This document shows, piece after piece, positions 16,342 to 24,422 of a stretch of DNA of 64,000 nt. This DNA is from Bacteroides salyersiae WAL 10018 = DSM 18765 = JCM 12988 (GTDB lineage: Bacteria > Bacteroidota > Bacteroidia > Bacteroidales > Bacteroidaceae). Under the pieces are notes generated by a model. That model ran no database searches, had not been told where the DNA came from, and saw only the letters and a program-made list of their open reading frames with translations. The position numbers and the translations under genes are program-made. The DNA lies in the NCBI RefSeq assembly GCF_000381365.1, contig NZ_KB905466.1:2964821-3028820 (forward strand), written 5' to 3'. Within the stretch, counting starts at the first letter, position 1, and each line of letters begins with the position of its first letter.

Positions 16342-17562
16342 ATGCTCTACAATCTGGCAATAGTCCTTTATGACATTGTGATACATTTGGCCGCCCCCTT
16401 TAGCCGGAAGCCCCGGAAGATGATGAAAGGGCATTGGGTGGTATACGAACTTCTTCGTCAACAGGTGGAGAAAGATGTTCGCTATATATGGTTTCATGCT
16501 GCTTCTTTAGGTGAATTTGAGCAGGGCAGACCGTTGATTGAGAAGATAAGGGAGAAATATCCGGATTATAAGATATTGTTGACATTCTTTTCTCCATCGG
16601 GATATGAAGTGCGCAAAAATTACCGGGGGGCGGATATTGTCTGTTATCTGCCGTTTGATAAGCCGCGCAATGTGAAGAAGTTCTTGGATATCATCAATCC
16701 TTGTATGGCTTTCTTTATCAAGTATGAATTCTGGAAAAATTATCTGGATGAAATGCATAGACGCCGTATTCCTGTGTATAGCGTTTCTTCTATATTTCGC
16801 CGGGAGCAGATATTTTTTAAATGGTATGGAGGCGCATATCGTGATGTTTTGAAAGACTTTGATCATCTGTTTGTACAAAACGAGACTTCTAAACGGTATC
16901 TGTCAAAAATCGGAATTACACGTGTGACGGTGGTTGGTGATACTCGTTTCGATCGGGTGTTGCAGATTAGGGAAGAAGCCAAATATTTGCCTTTGGTGGA
17001 GAAATTTAAGGCTCATTCACCAACGTTTGTTGCTGGAAGCTCATGGGGGCCGGATGAAGATTTATTTTTGGAGTATTTCAATACCCATCCGGAAATGAAA
17101 CTTATTATTGCTCCGCATGTGATCGATGAAAATCATTTGGTAGAGATTATAGGAAAATTGAAGAGACCTTATGTGCGATATACACGCGCTGACGAAAAAA
17201 ATGTGTTGAAAGCCGATTGTCTCATAATCGATTGTTATGGTTTGTTGTCGTCTATTTATCGTTACGGTGAAATTGCTTACATTGGCGGTGGTTTTGGAGT
17301 TGGTATTCACAATACATTGGAGGCTGCCGTTTATGGTATTCCGGTAATATTCGGACCTAAATACCAGAAATTTATGGAGGCTGTTCAACTTCTTGAAGCA
17401 AAGGGTGCATATTCAATTAAAAACTATGAAGAGTTGGAAGCATTGCTCGACAGGTTATTCTCTGATAAAGCTTTCTTGAGCGAAACCGGAGCTAATGCCG
17501 GATATTATGTCACCAATAATGCCGGGGCAACAGAGAGAATATTGCATATGATAAACTTTTAA
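16342..17562 (+). CDS. waaA: 3-deoxy-D-manno-octulosonic acid transferase (Kdo transferase)
   Basis: This 406-residue protein transfers Kdo from CMP-Kdo to lipid A precursor at the inner membrane. The N-terminal helix (about 1-20) anchors it. The HAASLGEFEQGRP block holds the catalytic Glu58, and FGVGIHNTLEAAVYG with the following PVIFGPKYQKF is the CMP-Kdo-binding GT-B half. Family length is about 410-430. It ends at a strong bidirectional terminator. Confidence 0.95.
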   Translation: MLYNLAIVLYDIVIHLAAPFSRKPRKMMKGHWVVYELLRQQVEKDVRYIWFHAASLGEFEQGRPLIEKIREKYPDYKILLTFFSPSGYEVRKNYRGADIVCYLPFDKPRNVKKFLDIINPCMAFFIKYEFWKNYLDEMHRRRIPVYSVSSIFRREQIFFKWYGGAYRDVLKDFDHLFVQNETSKRYLSKIGITRVTVVGDTRFDRVLQIREEAKYLPLVEKFKAHSPTFVAGSSWGPDEDLFLEYFNTHPEMKLIIAPHVIDENHLVEIIGKLKRPYVRYTRADEKNVLKADCLIIDCYGLLSSIYRYGEIAYIGGGFGVGIHNTLEAAVYGIPVIFGPKYQKFMEAVQLLEAKGAYSIKNYEELEALLDRLFSDKAFLSETGANAGYYVTNNAGATERILHMINF

Positions 17563-17604
17563 GAACTGTTTATAAAAAGAGATGTCTAAAATTCTCTTTC
17601 AACG

Positions 17605-17651
17605 AAATTACCCACGCTGCAAATTTGTTTGCGGCGTGGGTGATTTCTTTT
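17605..17651. terminator. Bidirectional terminator between waaA and the carbonic-anhydrase-like gene
   Basis: A 19-base stem pairs AAATTACCCACGCTGCAAA with TTTGCGGCGTGGGTGATTT around TTTG, with one G-T mismatch. T residues lie to the right and A residues to the left, so it can serve both converging genes. Confidence 0.88.
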
Positions 17652-17676
17652 ATAAGCATTTAGGCACTTTGGGGGC

Positions 17677-18198
17677 TTATTTTTCTTCTTTATACCAGGA
17701 AGAATACATTAGATAATTATGGGCTATTTTCTGGTTTAGCTCTTTGGCTTGTTCCGGATCTACTTTTTTAATGAATTTGGCCGGCACACCTCCCCAAATA
17801 CTTCCCGGTTCGATAACGGTATTGCTTAAAACTAACGAACCTGCTGCTACGATGGCACCTTCTCCGATGACTGCGTGATCGAGTAGAGTGGAACCCATGC
17901 CTATTAGCGCATAATCTTTTATACAGGCTCCGTGAATGGTAACATTATGTCCGACGGATACATGGTCCCCTATCTCGATGGTGGATTTTTCATATAGTGT
18001 ATGGAGTACGCTGCCATCCTGTATATTGACCCCATTACCGATACGGATTGAGTTAACATCTCCACGTAATACGGTACTGAACCAGATACTACAATCACGT
18101 CCTGTTTTTACATCACCGATAATAACCGCATTGTCGGCGAGGAAGCAATTCTCTCCGATTTCGGGAGTGAATCCTCTTACTGATTTTATTAAAGCCAT
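17677..18198 (-). CDS. Gamma-carbonic-anhydrase family hexapeptide protein
   Basis: This 173-residue protein consists mainly of left-handed beta-helix hexapeptide repeats. The metal-ligand pattern VGHNVTIHGA (two His five residues apart) and RGDVNSIRIG are characteristic of the gamma carbonic anhydrase/YrdA group. Many family members bind zinc, but not all have measurable carbonic anhydrase activity. It lies 16 bp downstream of the aminopeptidase P gene on the same strand, so the two are likely co-transcribed. Confidence 0.9.
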   Translation of the reverse strand: MALIKSVRGFTPEIGENCFLADNAVIIGDVKTGRDCSIWFSTVLRGDVNSIRIGNGVNIQDGSVLHTLYEKSTIEIGDHVSVGHNVTIHGACIKDYALIGMGSTLLDHAVIGEGAIVAAGSLVLSNTVIEPGSIWGGVPAKFIKKVDPEQAKELNQKIAHNYLMYSSWYKEEK

Positions 18199-18214
18199 AT
18201 TCTTTTGATTTTTA

Positions 18215-19996
18215 TTAGATTGCTGCAGTGGCTTCTTTCAACCACATTTTTTCTTCTTCGTTTAAGTCCGGTGCTAATTGGTCATATACATTTTGATGAT
18301 AAGTGTTTAACCATGTCACTTCTTCTTCTGTGAGCATCTTTTTGATAATTCCTTTTTTACATATAGGACAGAGTGTGATTGTCTCGAATTCCAGATAATC
18401 ACCGAACATCCCTTCTCCTGCACGACGTACCAAAGTCAGGTTCTCAGTCCGAATGCCATGTTTCCCGGCTTTGTATACACCGGGTTCATTGGATGTTACC
18501 ATGCCGGGTTGAAGAACGACCGGATTTTCGTTCATGCGGATACTCTGAGGCCCTTCGTGTACGCTTAAAAAATGTCCTACACCGTGACCGGTGCCATGTA
18601 GAAAGTTCATTTTATATTGCCATATCGGCATTCTTGCCAATACATCGAGCTGGCTCCCGCGGGTTCCTGCCGGAAACTTAGCCATGGCTAAGGCTATGTG
18701 GCCTTTTAATATTAAGGTATAGTCTGTTTTCTCTTCCTCTGTTAGTTCTCCTAAAGCAATGGTACGTGTAATATCTGTGGTACCGTCTAAATATTGTGCT
18801 CCCGAGTCTATGAGTAGAAAACCTTTCGGATATAAAATAGCGTTGGTATCTGGTGTTGCGGAGTAGTGTACAATAGCGGCATGTTCCCTGTATCCGGCAA
18901 TTGTATCGAAGCTTTCTCCCATATATAGCGTTTGAGCAGCCCGATATTCATGTAGTTTTTGGTCTATGCTGAGTTCGGTTTCCTTCTCTGAAACGACTGC
19001 TTCTTCCAGCCACTTAATAAATCGTACCAAGGCTATGCCGTCTCGTCGCATAGCTGCATGGATGCCGGCTATTTCTTGTTCATTGCGGATTGCTTTCAAT
19101 AAAGTTATGGGAGAATTACAATGATTAATTCTGCAGGCGGGATTTATTGCAGAATAGATTGCATAGTTTGTTTGATTCGGATTGAGTGATATGCTTTTGA
19201 TATTTAGTTTTCTTAAATAATCCTCTGTTTCACTGTAAGGTTGTATACTTACTTGTTGCTCTTCTAAATAGTTTTTTATCTCTTCAGTGATCTTTTGCGG
19301 AGAGACAAAGAAAGTTATATTATTTTGAGTGATCAGCAAATAGCTGATTATAACTGGATTGCAATGTACGTCGCTTCCTCGCAGATTAAGAGTCCAAGCT
19401 ATTTCGTCCAAGGCGGAAATAAAAAGTCCGTCGGTTCCTTGCTTTTGTATTTCTGTACGTATGGAAGCTATTTTTTCTTCACAACTTTTTCCTGCATATT
19501 TGAGATCGTATATGAAGGCTGGTGCATCGGGCATATCCGGCCGGTTATTCCATATTTTTCCTGGTAAATCTCCATAATCTTTCAGATGGACATTGGCCGT
19601 TTCCAGTTTTTGTTTCATTTGTTCTACTTGGTTGGCAGAAAACATCTTGCCGTCGATACCTACAGTTTCCCCAGGGAGCAGATTTTGGCATATAAATTCG
19701 ATGATTGTCGGCGTCTCCGGCAACATCTCTTTGTATAAAGTGATGTCTGTTCCTTCCAGTTGCTGGGCTGCTTGCAAAAAATAACGGGAATCTGTCCACA
19801 AACCGGCTTTATCTTTTAGTATGACAATGGTTCCGGCAGAACCTGTAAATCCGGAAATCCATTCTCGGGTTTTCCAGTAGGAGGCTACGTATTCACTTAA
19901 ATGAGGGTCGGTACTGGGGATGATGAAAGCACTAATTGCTTCGGATTTAAGCATCATCCGTAGTGCACGTATTCGTTCTTTAACCGTTTGTTGCAT
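18215..19996 (-). CDS. Xaa-Pro aminopeptidase (aminopeptidase P family, M24B)
   Basis: The protein is 593 residues from MQQTVKERIRALR. An open frame continues 75 codons upstream, but that part crosses the promoter region and lacks conservation-like sequence. It has two creatinase N-terminal-like domains and a C-terminal pita-bread catalytic domain with metal ligands in LIDSGAQYLDGTTDITR (two Asp), GTGHGVGHFLSVHEG (His), NEPGVY (Glu) and RTENLTLV (Glu). It cleaves N-terminal residues preceding proline, in the cytoplasm. Length fits the 590-600 residue class found across Bacteroidota and eukaryotes. Confidence 0.94.
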   Translation of the reverse strand: MQQTVKERIRALRMMLKSEAISAFIIPSTDPHLSEYVASYWKTREWISGFTGSAGTIVILKDKAGLWTDSRYFLQAAQQLEGTDITLYKEMLPETPTIIEFICQNLLPGETVGIDGKMFSANQVEQMKQKLETANVHLKDYGDLPGKIWNNRPDMPDAPAFIYDLKYAGKSCEEKIASIRTEIQKQGTDGLFISALDEIAWTLNLRGSDVHCNPVIISYLLITQNNITFFVSPQKITEEIKNYLEEQQVSIQPYSETEDYLRKLNIKSISLNPNQTNYAIYSAINPACRINHCNSPITLLKAIRNEQEIAGIHAAMRRDGIALVRFIKWLEEAVVSEKETELSIDQKLHEYRAAQTLYMGESFDTIAGYREHAAIVHYSATPDTNAILYPKGFLLIDSGAQYLDGTTDITRTIALGELTEEEKTDYTLILKGHIALAMAKFPAGTRGSQLDVLARMPIWQYKMNFLHGTGHGVGHFLSVHEGPQSIRMNENPVVLQPGMVTSNEPGVYKAGKHGIRTENLTLVRRAGEGMFGDYLEFETITLCPICKKGIIKKMLTEEEVTWLNTYHQNVYDQLAPDLNEEEKMWLKEATAAI

Positions 19997-20023
19997 ATGT
20001 ATAAAAGGTATTATAAGTTTTTT

Positions 20024-20031
20024 CAAAGATA
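20024..20031 (-). promoter_or_regulatory. -7 element for the aminopeptidase gene
   Basis: TATCTTTG on the minus strand lies 28 bp upstream of the chosen ATG, which supports that start over the longer open frame. The -33 region is a weak match. Confidence 0.6.
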
Positions 20032-20102
20032 CTACTTTTCTGCGAAAATAGCTTGTGAGAGTGTTCTTATACACTGATTTTGAGAAATAATTGCTGAAAG
20101 TT

Positions 20103-20132
20103 TTGTGAATAAAGAAAGTATGTGTAATTTTG
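20103..20132 (+). promoter_or_regulatory. rpsU promoter
   Basis: TTG at 20103-20105 and TAATTTTG at 20125-20132 are 19 bp apart, matching the Bacteroidota consensus, with rpsU 54 bp downstream. Confidence 0.8.
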
Positions 20133-20186
20133 CGGCGCAATTTGACTGCGGAAATTTTAAACCATAACATATTTAATAGTAACAAA

Positions 20187-20378
20187 ATGATTGTAGTACC
20201 TGTAAAAGAAGGCGAAAACATTGAAAAAGCGCTGAAGAAGTTTAAGAGAAAATTTGAAAAGACTGGTATCGTAAAAGAACTTAGAAGCAGACAGCAGTTT
20301 GATAAACCGTCTGTAACTAAAAGACTTAAGAAAGAACGTGCAGTTTATGTTCAGAAACTTCAGCAAGTAGAAGATTAA
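20187..20378 (+). CDS. rpsU: 30S ribosomal protein S21
   Basis: This 63-residue basic protein begins MIVVPVKEGENIEKALKKFKRKFEK, the standard S21 opening. An in-frame ATG 57 bp upstream lies at the transcription start and is rejected. S21 binds the 30S platform near the anti-Shine-Dalgarno sequence. No Shine-Dalgarno is visible in the AT-rich leader. Confidence 0.96.
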   Translation: MIVVPVKEGENIEKALKKFKRKFEKTGIVKELRSRQQFDKPSVTKRLKKERAVYVQKLQQVED

Positions 20379-20451
20379 TAATTCGTAATTTCCTTTGAAT
20401 TATTGAATTCTTTTCATACATTCGTTGCAAAATTATAGACGTAGCGATGTT

Positions 20452-21333
20452 ATGTTGACAGATTCTTTTCTTGATTATCTTCGGTATGAGCGGAACTATT
20501 CTGAAAAAACAGTTTTAGCTTACGGAGAGGATATTTCTCAATTACGGGAATTTGCACAAGAAGAGATTGGAGACTTCAATCCGGCAGAAGTGACGCCTGA
20601 ACTTATTCGTGAATGGATTGTTTCGTTGATGGATAAGGGGTATGCTTCGACTTCTGTGAATCGTAAGCTGAGTTCGCTCCGGTCGTTTTATAAATTCCTT
20701 TTGAAAAAAAAAGTGGTTCTTGTGGATCCGTTACGAAAAATAACAGGACCGAAGAATAAAAAGCCACTTCCTTCTTTTTTGAAAGAGAATGAAATGAATA
20801 GATTGTTGGATGATACGGATTTTGGTGAAGGGTTTGAGGGTTGCCGGGATCATCTGATTATAGAAATGTTTTATGCCACCGGTATAAGGCTTTCTGAATT
20901 AATTGGATTGGATGATAAAGATGTTGATTTCTCTGCTTCTCTTTTGAAAGTGACGGGAAAAAGAAACAAACAGCGGTTGATTCCTTTTGGTGATGAACTG
21001 AAAGAGGGCATGTTGGAATATGTCAATGTAAGAAATGAGCAGGTTTTAGAGAGCGGAGGCGCTTTTTTTGTTAGAAAGAATGGTGAGCGACTTTATAAAA
21101 ATCTGGTCTATAATTTAGTGAAACGGAACCTTTCGAAGGTAGTGACGCTTAAGAAGCGAAGTCCTCATGTGTTGAGGCATACTTTTGCTACAACGATGCT
21201 GAATAATGAGGCGGAATTGGGGGCTGTAAAAGAACTTCTGGGTCATAGTAGTTTGGCGACTACTGAGATTTATACGCACACTACGTTTGAAGAACTTAAA
21301 AAAGTGTATAAACAGGCTCATCCACGAGCTTAA
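20452..21333 (+). CDS. Tyrosine recombinase, XerC/XerD type
   Basis: This 293-residue protein has an N-terminal SAM-like core-binding domain (SFLDYLRYERNYSEKT) and a catalytic domain with all expected residues: Arg146, His239, Arg242, His265 and Tyr274. Chromosomal XerC/XerD resolve chromosome dimers at dif. The setting between rpsU and hpf is a housekeeping one, which supports a chromosomal Xer rather than a mobile integrase. The in-frame TTG at 20425 is not needed; ATG 20452 gives the normal length. Whether it is XerC or XerD is unclear. Confidence 0.92.
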   Translation: MLTDSFLDYLRYERNYSEKTVLAYGEDISQLREFAQEEIGDFNPAEVTPELIREWIVSLMDKGYASTSVNRKLSSLRSFYKFLLKKKVVLVDPLRKITGPKNKKPLPSFLKENEMNRLLDDTDFGEGFEGCRDHLIIEMFYATGIRLSELIGLDDKDVDFSASLLKVTGKRNKQRLIPFGDELKEGMLEYVNVRNEQVLESGGAFFVRKNGERLYKNLVYNLVKRNLSKVVTLKKRSPHVLRHTFATTMLNNEAELGAVKELLGHSSLATTEIYTHTTFEELKKVYKQAHPRA

Positions 21334-21335
21334 AA

Positions 21336-21343
21336 AAGGAGGT
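21336..21343 (+). promoter_or_regulatory. Perfect Shine-Dalgarno site of hpf
   Basis: AAGGAGGT sits 4 bp before the hpf ATG. Such perfect sites are rare in Bacteroidota, so it is unusual and fixes the start. Confidence 0.85.
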
Positions 21344-21347
21344 AAGT

Positions 21348-21647
21348 ATGGAAATTAGAATTCAATCGATTCACTTTGATGCAACAGAGCAATTGCAGGC
21401 TTTCATTCAGAAGAAAGTGTCTAAGTTGGAGAAATATTACGAAGATATAAAGAAAGTAGAGGTGTCATTAAAGGTAACTAAGCCGGAGACTGCTGAAAAT
21501 AAGGAAGCAGGGGTGAAAGTGCTTGTTCCGAATGGGGAGTTTTATGCAAGTAAAATCTGTAATACGTTTGAGGAATCTGTAGATGTTTGCATAGAAGCGC
21601 TTGAAAAACAACTGGTGAAATACAAGGAAAAACAACGTAGTAAATAA
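21348..21647 (+). CDS. hpf: Ribosome hibernation-promoting factor, short form
   Basis: This 99-residue protein matches the HPF/RaiA (sigma-54 modulation) family: it starts MEIRIQSIHFDATEQLQAFIQKKVSKLEKYY and has the conserved basic patch and the C-terminal helix VDVCIEALEKQLVKYKEK. It lacks the C-terminal dimerisation domain of long HPF. The protein sits in the 30S decoding channel in stationary phase. It is 14 bp downstream of the recombinase gene. Confidence 0.93.
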   Translation: MEIRIQSIHFDATEQLQAFIQKKVSKLEKYYEDIKKVEVSLKVTKPETAENKEAGVKVLVPNGEFYASKICNTFEESVDVCIEALEKQLVKYKEKQRSK

Positions 21648-21663
21648 AAAGTTCGCAAATGTT

Positions 21664-21693
21664 TTGCGGAAAAGAAATAAATAACTAAATTTG
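21664..21693 (+). promoter_or_regulatory. Strong promoter of the tRNA-tuf operon
   Basis: TTG at 21664-21666 (inside GTTTTG) and TAAATTTG at 21686-21693 are 19 bp apart. The start point would be near 21700, with the first tRNA 44 bp downstream. Confidence 0.85.
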
Positions 21694-21732
21694 CAGCCGT
21701 TTCGCTCGCGTTAGAACGTGACGGTTGCATTT
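21693..21732 (+). terminator. Terminator-like hairpin overlapping the tRNA promoter
   Basis: GCAGCCG and CGGTTGC pair (7 bp, one G-T) around a 22-base loop and are followed by ATTTTTTGAG. It fits a terminator for hpf readthrough. Its left arm coincides with the end of the -7 box. Confidence 0.55.
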
Positions 21733-21743
21733 TTTGAGTAATC

Positions 21744-21817
21744 GCCTCTTTAGCTCAGTTGGCCAGAGCACGTGATTTGTAATCTCGGGGTCGTTGGTTC
21801 GAATCCGACAAGAGGCT
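21744..21817 (+). tRNA. tRNA-Thr (anticodon TGT)
   Basis: The acceptor stem is GCCTCTT/AAGAGGC with discriminator T, and the anticodon loop is TTTGTAA between CGTGA and TCTCG. The T-loop is GGTTCGAATCC. The CCA end is not encoded. Confidence 0.95.
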
Positions 21818-21822
21818 CGAAA

Positions 21823-21965
21823 AAGTTAAAAGTTGAGAGTTGAAAATTGGAAGTTTTAGATGGCTTTTATGATTTAGCTGGAAAACTGAAGACTTATCGA
21901 AAAAAAAGTTGATACTGATGTTTAGGGGGTTGATTGTTTGGTTTTCAACTTTTAATTTTCAACTA
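21823..21965. repeat. Inverted AGTTGAAAATT-type repeat between tRNA genes
   Basis: The left arm (about 21823-21850) contains AGTTAAAAGTTGAGAGTTGA and the right arm (21941-21964) contains its imperfect complement. The last 23 bases (21943-21965) recur exactly at 30569-30591 between rpoB and rpoC. No gene is present. Confidence 0.8.
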
Positions 21966-21971
21966 AAAGAG

Positions 21972-22057
21972 GGGCAAATACCAGAGTGGCCAAATGGGGC
22001 AGACTGTAAATCTGCTGGCTTACGCCTTCGGTGGTTCGAATCCATCTTTGCCCACCA
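21972..22057 (+). tRNA. tRNA-Tyr (anticodon GTA), CCA encoded
   Basis: The acceptor stem is GGGCAAA/TTTGCCC, discriminator A, followed by an encoded CCA. The anticodon loop is CTGTAAA between GCAGA and TCTGC, and the long variable arm is typical of class II tRNAs. Confidence 0.95.
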
Positions 22058-22088
22058 ACAAGAAAATAGAGTGTAAACTTTAGCAAAT

Positions 22089-22161
22089 GCGGAAGTAGCT
22101 CAGTTGATAGAGCATTAGCCTTCCAAGCTGAGGGTCGCGGGTTTGAGCCCCGTCTTCCGCT
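22089..22161 (+). tRNA. tRNA-Gly (anticodon TCC)
   Basis: The acceptor stem is GCGGAAG/CTTCCGC with discriminator T. The loop CTTCCAA lies between TTAGC and GCTGA. The CCA is not encoded. Confidence 0.95.
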
Positions 22162-22174
22162 CTCTTTTTTTCTT

Positions 22175-22246
<72 letters not shown>

Positions 22247-22296
22247 CAGTAAGATGTAAATGCTGATTATTAATCAAATAAATAACAAGTAAAGCT

Positions 22297-23481
22297 ATGG
22301 CTAAAGAGAAATTTAATCGTGACAAACCGCACGTAAACATTGGTACAATCGGTCACGTAGACCACGGTAAGACAACTTTGACTGCTGCTATCACTACTGT
22401 GTTGGCAAAAAAAGGTCTTTCAGAATTGCGTTCTTTCGATTCAATCGATAATGCTCCTGAAGAAAAAGAAAGAGGTATTACAATTAATACTTCACACGTA
22501 GAGTATCAGACTGCTAACCGTCACTATGCACACGTAGACTGTCCGGGTCACGCCGACTACGTTAAGAACATGGTAACTGGTGCTGCTCAGATGGACGGTG
22601 CTATCATTGTGGTTGCTGCTACTGATGGTCCGATGCCTCAAACTCGTGAGCACATTCTGTTGGCTCGTCAGGTAAACGTTCCTCGTCTGGTTGTATTCAT
22701 GAACAAATGCGATATGGTTGATGATGAAGAAATGTTGGAACTTGTTGAAATGGAAATGAGAGAACTTCTTTCATTCTATGATTTCGATGGTGACAATACT
22801 CCTATCATCCGTGGTTCTGCTCTGGGTGCATTGAACGGTGTAGAAAAATGGGAAAATAAGGTTATGGAGTTGATGGATGCTGTTGATACTTGGATTCCAC
22901 TGCCTCCGCGTGATGTTGATAAACCTTTCTTGATGCCGGTTGAAGATGTGTTCTCTATTACAGGCCGTGGTACTGTAGCAACAGGTCGTATCGAAACAGG
23001 TGTTATTCATGTAGGTGACGAAGTTGAAATCCTTGGTCTGGGTGAAGATAAGAAATCAGTTGTAACTGGTGTTGAAATGTTCCGCAAATTATTGGATCAG
23101 GGTGAAGCTGGTGATAACGTTGGTCTGTTGCTTCGCGGTATTGACAAGAACGAAATCAAACGTGGTATGGTTCTTTGTAAACCGGGTCAGATCAAACCTC
23201 ACTCTAAATTCAAAGCTGAGGTTTATATCCTGAAGAAAGAAGAAGGTGGTCGTCATACTCCGTTCCACAACAAATACCGTCCTCAGTTCTATTTGCGTAC
23301 TATGGACTGTACAGGTGAAATTACTCTTCCGGAAGGAACTGAAATGGTAATGCCGGGTGATAACGTAACTATTACTGTAGAATTGATCTATCCGGTAGCA
23401 TTGAATCCGGGTCTTCGTTTCGCTATCCGTGAAGGTGGACGTACGGTAGGTGCTGGTCAGATTACTGAAATTCTTGACTAA
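22297..23481 (+). CDS. tuf: Elongation factor Tu
   Basis: This 394-residue GTPase delivers aminoacyl-tRNA to the ribosome. The G motifs GHVDHGKT (near residue 19), DCPGHADY and NKCDMVD are intact, followed by beta-barrel domains 2 and 3. The gene follows four tRNA genes and precedes tRNA-Trp-secE-nusG, the classic tufB arrangement. It uses mainly preferred codons, as expected for high expression. Confidence 0.99.
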   Translation: MAKEKFNRDKPHVNIGTIGHVDHGKTTLTAAITTVLAKKGLSELRSFDSIDNAPEEKERGITINTSHVEYQTANRHYAHVDCPGHADYVKNMVTGAAQMDGAIIVVAATDGPMPQTREHILLARQVNVPRLVVFMNKCDMVDDEEMLELVEMEMRELLSFYDFDGDNTPIIRGSALGALNGVEKWENKVMELMDAVDTWIPLPPRDVDKPFLMPVEDVFSITGRGTVATGRIETGVIHVGDEVEILGLGEDKKSVVTGVEMFRKLLDQGEAGDNVGLLLRGIDKNEIKRGMVLCKPGQIKPHSKFKAEVYILKKEEGGRHTPFHNKYRPQFYLRTMDCTGEITLPEGTEMVMPGDNVTITVELIYPVALNPGLRFAIREGGRTVGAGQITEILD

Positions 23482-23494
23482 TATTAAATAATTT

Positions 23495-23526
23495 AATCAG
23501 TTCCCGGTGTATATCGGGAACTGATT
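23495..23526 (+). other. Perfect 12-bp hairpin between tuf and tRNA-Trp
   Basis: AATCAGTTCCCG and CGGGAACTGATT pair without mismatch around an 8-base loop. No T-tract follows, so it is more likely a processing or mRNA-stabilising structure than a full terminator. Confidence 0.75.
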
Positions 23527-23534
23527 ATGTACAA

Positions 23535-23607
23535 ACGGGAGTAGCTCAGTTGGTAGAGCACCGGTCTCCAAAACCGGGTGTCGGGAGTTCGAGCCTCTCC
23601 TCCCGTG
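23535..23607 (+). tRNA. tRNA-Trp (anticodon CCA)
   Basis: The acceptor stem is ACGGGAG/CTCCCGT with discriminator G. The loop CTCCAAA lies between CCGGT and ACCGG. The secE start is 15 bp after it. Confidence 0.95.
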
Positions 23608-23621
23608 CTAATTTTTATAAG

Positions 23622-23813
23622 ATGAAAAAAGTAGTAGCTTATATTAAAGAATCTTACGACGAACTTGTTCATAAAGTATCGTGGCCTACGTATTCAGAAT
23701 TATCCAGTAATGCAGTTGCTGTTTTATATGCTTCCCTGATAATTGCAGTATTGGTATTCCTGATGGATCTTTGTTTCCAAAATTTTATGGAAAAATTAAT
23801 TTATCCACATTAA
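23622..23813 (+). CDS. secE: Preprotein translocase subunit SecE
   Basis: This 63-residue protein has the minimal SecE form: an amphipathic helix with KVSWPTYSEL and one membrane helix (about residues 35-53). It clamps SecY in the Sec channel. The start MKKVVAYIKESY is chosen because an upstream in-frame codon lies within tRNA-Trp. NusG follows after 3 bp. Confidence 0.94.
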   Translation: MKKVVAYIKESYDELVHKVSWPTYSELSSNAVAVLYASLIIAVLVFLMDLCFQNFMEKLIYPH

Positions 23814-23816
23814 AGA

Positions 23817-24365
23817 ATGGCGATGTCTGAGATAGAAAAAAAATGGTACGTTTTACGTGCTATTAGTGGAAAAGAAGCTAAGGTTAAAGAGTATCTTGAA
23901 GCTGATATTAAAAACAGCGATCTTGGTGAATATGTGTCTCAGGTATTGATTCCTACCGAAAAGGTATATCAGGTTCGCAATGGTAAAAAAATTGTGAAAG
24001 AGAGAAGTTATCTTCCTGGTTACGTTTTGGTGGAGGCCGCTCTGGTAGGTGAGGTATCTCATCACTTGAGAAATACTCCTAATGTGATAGGTTTTTTGGG
24101 CGGCTCTGAAAAGCCGGTACCCCTTAGACAATCAGAAGTGAATCGTATACTTGGTACAGTGGATGAACTGCAAGAGACGGGAGAAGAATTGAATATCCCG
24201 TATGTTGTGGGTGAAACTGTAAAGGTTACTTTTGGCCCTTTCAGCGGATTCAGTGGTATCATTGAAGAGGTGAATAGTGAAAAAAAGAAACTGAAGGTCA
24301 TGGTAAAGATATTCGGGCGCAAAACACCGCTTGAATTAGGCTTTATGCAAGTGGAAAAGGAATAG
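23817..24365 (+). CDS. nusG: Transcription termination/antitermination protein NusG
   Basis: This 182-residue protein has the NGN domain (KWYVLRAISGKEAKVKEYLE, SYLPGYVLVEA) and a C-terminal KOW domain (VKVTFGPFSGFSGIIEEVN). It binds RNA polymerase and couples transcription to Rho or ribosomes. A second ATG two codons downstream is an equally good start. It sits between secE and rplK as in most bacteria. Confidence 0.97.
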   Translation: MAMSEIEKKWYVLRAISGKEAKVKEYLEADIKNSDLGEYVSQVLIPTEKVYQVRNGKKIVKERSYLPGYVLVEAALVGEVSHHLRNTPNVIGFLGGSEKPVPLRQSEVNRILGTVDELQETGEELNIPYVVGETVKVTFGPFSGFSGIIEEVNSEKKKLKVMVKIFGRKTPLELGFMQVEKE

Positions 24366-24422
24366 TACAGGTGTTACGCTGTAGTATTCTTTATTAATGT
24401 TTATATATAAATCAATTAAAAA

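Noticed and set aside
20130..20186. N-terminal extension of S21
   Set aside because: The upstream ATG lies at the likely transcription start and the S21 family begins at MIVVPVK.
19997..20221. N-terminal extension of the aminopeptidase by 75 codons
   Set aside because: It runs across the -7 element and rpsU leader, and the family N-terminus begins at the downstream ATG.
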